A stretch of DNA of 64,000 nt from Agelas oroides (lineage: Eukaryota; Porifera; Demospongiae; Agelasida; Agelasidae). This document shows positions 62,759 through 64,000 of this stretch, one piece after another. The DNA lies in the NCBI GenBank assembly GCA_949130485.1, contig OX422190.1:3462281-3526280 (forward strand). Reading direction: 5' to 3'. The notes under the pieces were generated by a model, which saw only the letters and a list, made by a program, of their open reading frames with translations, made no database searches and had not been told where the DNA came from. The position numbers and the translations under genes were made by a program. The first letter of the stretch is position 1. Each line of letters starts with the position of its first letter.

Positions 62759-62891
62759 ATGGCCGCCGAAGTACTCCCAGGGCCGGGGAACGAGGGTCCT
62801 TTGTTTGCAGTCGTAGAGGGCTGGCAGCAGAAGCCCGAGGCTAGAGGCCTTATCAATGCCCTCCTCAAGAGAAACAAAAGAAGAAACTTTG
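62759..62891 (+). CDS. First coding exon of an unrecognised gene
   Basis: ATG 62759 (GATTATGGCCG) opens 44 codons: MAAEVLPGPGNEGPLFAVVE then GWQQKPEARGLINALLKRNK and RRNF, ending at TTTG|GTAGGT in phase 1. Alanine-rich start, CpG context, and an ETS-like site 65 bp upstream fit a housekeeping first exon. I do not recognise the family. The exon at 63947 is phase 0, so at least one further exon must lie between them; I could not find it. Confidence 0.6.
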
Positions 62892-63099
62892 GTAGGTTGT
62901 TGCTGAGTCAGTGGGTAGATTTCAAACTGTAGTCAGCGAACCGTACAAGGGGTAGTCACTTACCTGTCGCCTGTAGAAGCGTTTGCGACCGCGATCAAGT
63001 TTTTTGATCGGCAAAAAGTGTGCTTGATCGTTCCCTCTTGATCGCTTGATTTCCAAGGGTCAAAGGTCAATTTGATCATATATTGGGGCGAAAGGTCTG

Positions 63100-63680
63100 T
63101 TAGCCTCGTTCCAAGTCCCGTTAGTAAAATCGGAAAAAAGGGCTTGGTATCTACTGTTTGCGCATGCGCTTAATTTCCCGACATTCCGGGAATTCTGGAT
63201 AATACCATGATGCCTCCGTGTGGAGTGATGTCAGGTACGTGCCGTATATTTAATCGTACACTGCTGACAATAGCTATTTGTGTGCAACACCGGATTCTAC
63301 CGTGTTGTATGCCTTCCTGCGACTTTGAGGCGAAGCGACGGCTCTAAAACTCGAGAAAGCATCTATGAAGCATTTATCCTAGCTGCTTATGGGTTTTGGG
63401 TTATAAATTTGTGTTATGAAGTTATTGCTTACATTTGTGTAGTTCAAGCGATAAGCACTGGGGTTAGAAGGCCTGGGCGAAGGGCTAGATCAGCATTTGT
63501 CAATAAAAGCCGATACTGTATGTAACGTCATGGTTCTTTACCCACATGATATTGGCCGTCATTTGACACACCCTTGCATAATTTCACGTGAGCTTTACTC
63601 ACTAATTATGCGCATATGCGAACAATGGATACCAGGCCCTTTTCTCCGATTTTTCTCCGAATGGGCCTGGGAATGAGGCT
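63100..63680. mobile_element. Foldback-family ends (GCCTCGTTCC .. GGAATGAGGC)
   Basis: GTTAGCCTCGTTCCAAGTCC near 63100 and GGGCCTGGGAATGAGGCTAA ending about 63680 are inverted copies of the dispersed terminus, here enclosing a longer interior (about 0.58 kb) than in other copies. Confidence 0.5.
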
Positions 63681-63946
63681 AATATACTGTTTGCCCATTA
63701 TCATTGCAAACATGCATAGCTATAAAAGTTAAGAAAGAACTTGATCGTGCCCATTGTTGATGTTAAGCAGTGCTAGTTCATAAGGCCACTCCAAAATCAA
63801 TCTTTAGTTTCTGGTCCTACCATTTCTTCTTACATGTGATGCTGGCAGGTGGGAGGTGAGGACTATAGGACTACAATGACCTTCACGTAACGTCGGTCTT
63901 GTATAAAATATTGTTGCCTTTGTACTCTGTACTGATTATTGAATAG

Positions 63947-64000
63947 GTGCAATCATTCATCAGAAATGTTCACCTGCTGCTTGATGACATGGTAGTAGCC
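63947..64000 (+). CDS. Probable partial exon at the window edge
   Basis: Acceptor TTATTGAATAG at 63946 is followed by an open frame to the window end: VQSFIRNVHLLLDDMVVA. The amphipathic composition looks coding. It is probably a later exon of the gene starting at 62759 and continues beyond the window. Confidence 0.4.
   Translation, partial: MQSFIRNVHLLLDDMVVA

Overview
The window is animal genomic DNA: spliced genes with GT-AG introns, very long introns, many short foldback elements (MITEs) and microsatellites, and no operons. A Death / Roc-COR-like GTPase / Death multidomain protein beside an unusual class A GPCR and an intronless thiopurine-methyltransferase-like family is the kind of content seen in early-branching metazoans. 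A marine demosponge is my best guess, but this is inference and not proven by the sequence.

Layout. (1) 1-4280 is non-coding and repeat-rich, with a 0.66-kb tandem duplication. (2) 4281-20739 (+): a Death-domain exon at 4281-4550, a 12.8-kb intron-like stretch holding a 2.4-kb long-inverted-repeat element inside a 36-bp minisatellite, then a 2-kb exon encoding a Roc-COR-like GTPase, a short linker exon and a final Death-domain exon. All junction phases agree, so I read these as one gene with an unseen 5' end. (3) 22284-32723 (-): a four-exon class A GPCR of about 802 residues with a long cytoplasmic tail. Its introns carry a perfect 55-bp-arm palindrome and a TTAA-flanked piggyBac-type MITE. 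(4) 32724-37893 is intergenic, with microsatellites and hairpins. (5) 37894-52826 (-): a complete 31-exon CEP104 (centrosome/cilium-tip protein) gene, about 938 residues, with every exon phase consistent. A 7 x 68-bp minisatellite copies the splice donor of exon 16, and several splice acceptors use expanded simple repeats as pyrimidine tracts. (6) 54259-61962: three intronless TPMT-like methyltransferase genes, one on + and two on -. The last two lie in a 3.25-kb direct tandem duplication whose breakpoint removed the start of one copy, and each unit also carries a relic C-terminal TPMT fragment. (7) 61963-64000: a CpG-rich stretch with an inverted CRE/ETS-like motif pair, then the first exon (62759-62891, +) and probably a later exon (63947-64000) of an unrecognised gene that runs off the window.

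The genes do not form an obvious shared pathway. CEP104 is a conserved ciliary component. The Death/Roc-COR protein looks like a signalling or innate-immunity scaffold. The GPCR is an orphan. The TPMT-like enzymes probably methylate sulfur- or other heteroatom-containing small molecules. Gene models were built by hand from splice sites, phases and family alignment from memory. Exon borders are accurate where phases and homology agree; 5' ends and UTRs are uncertain.
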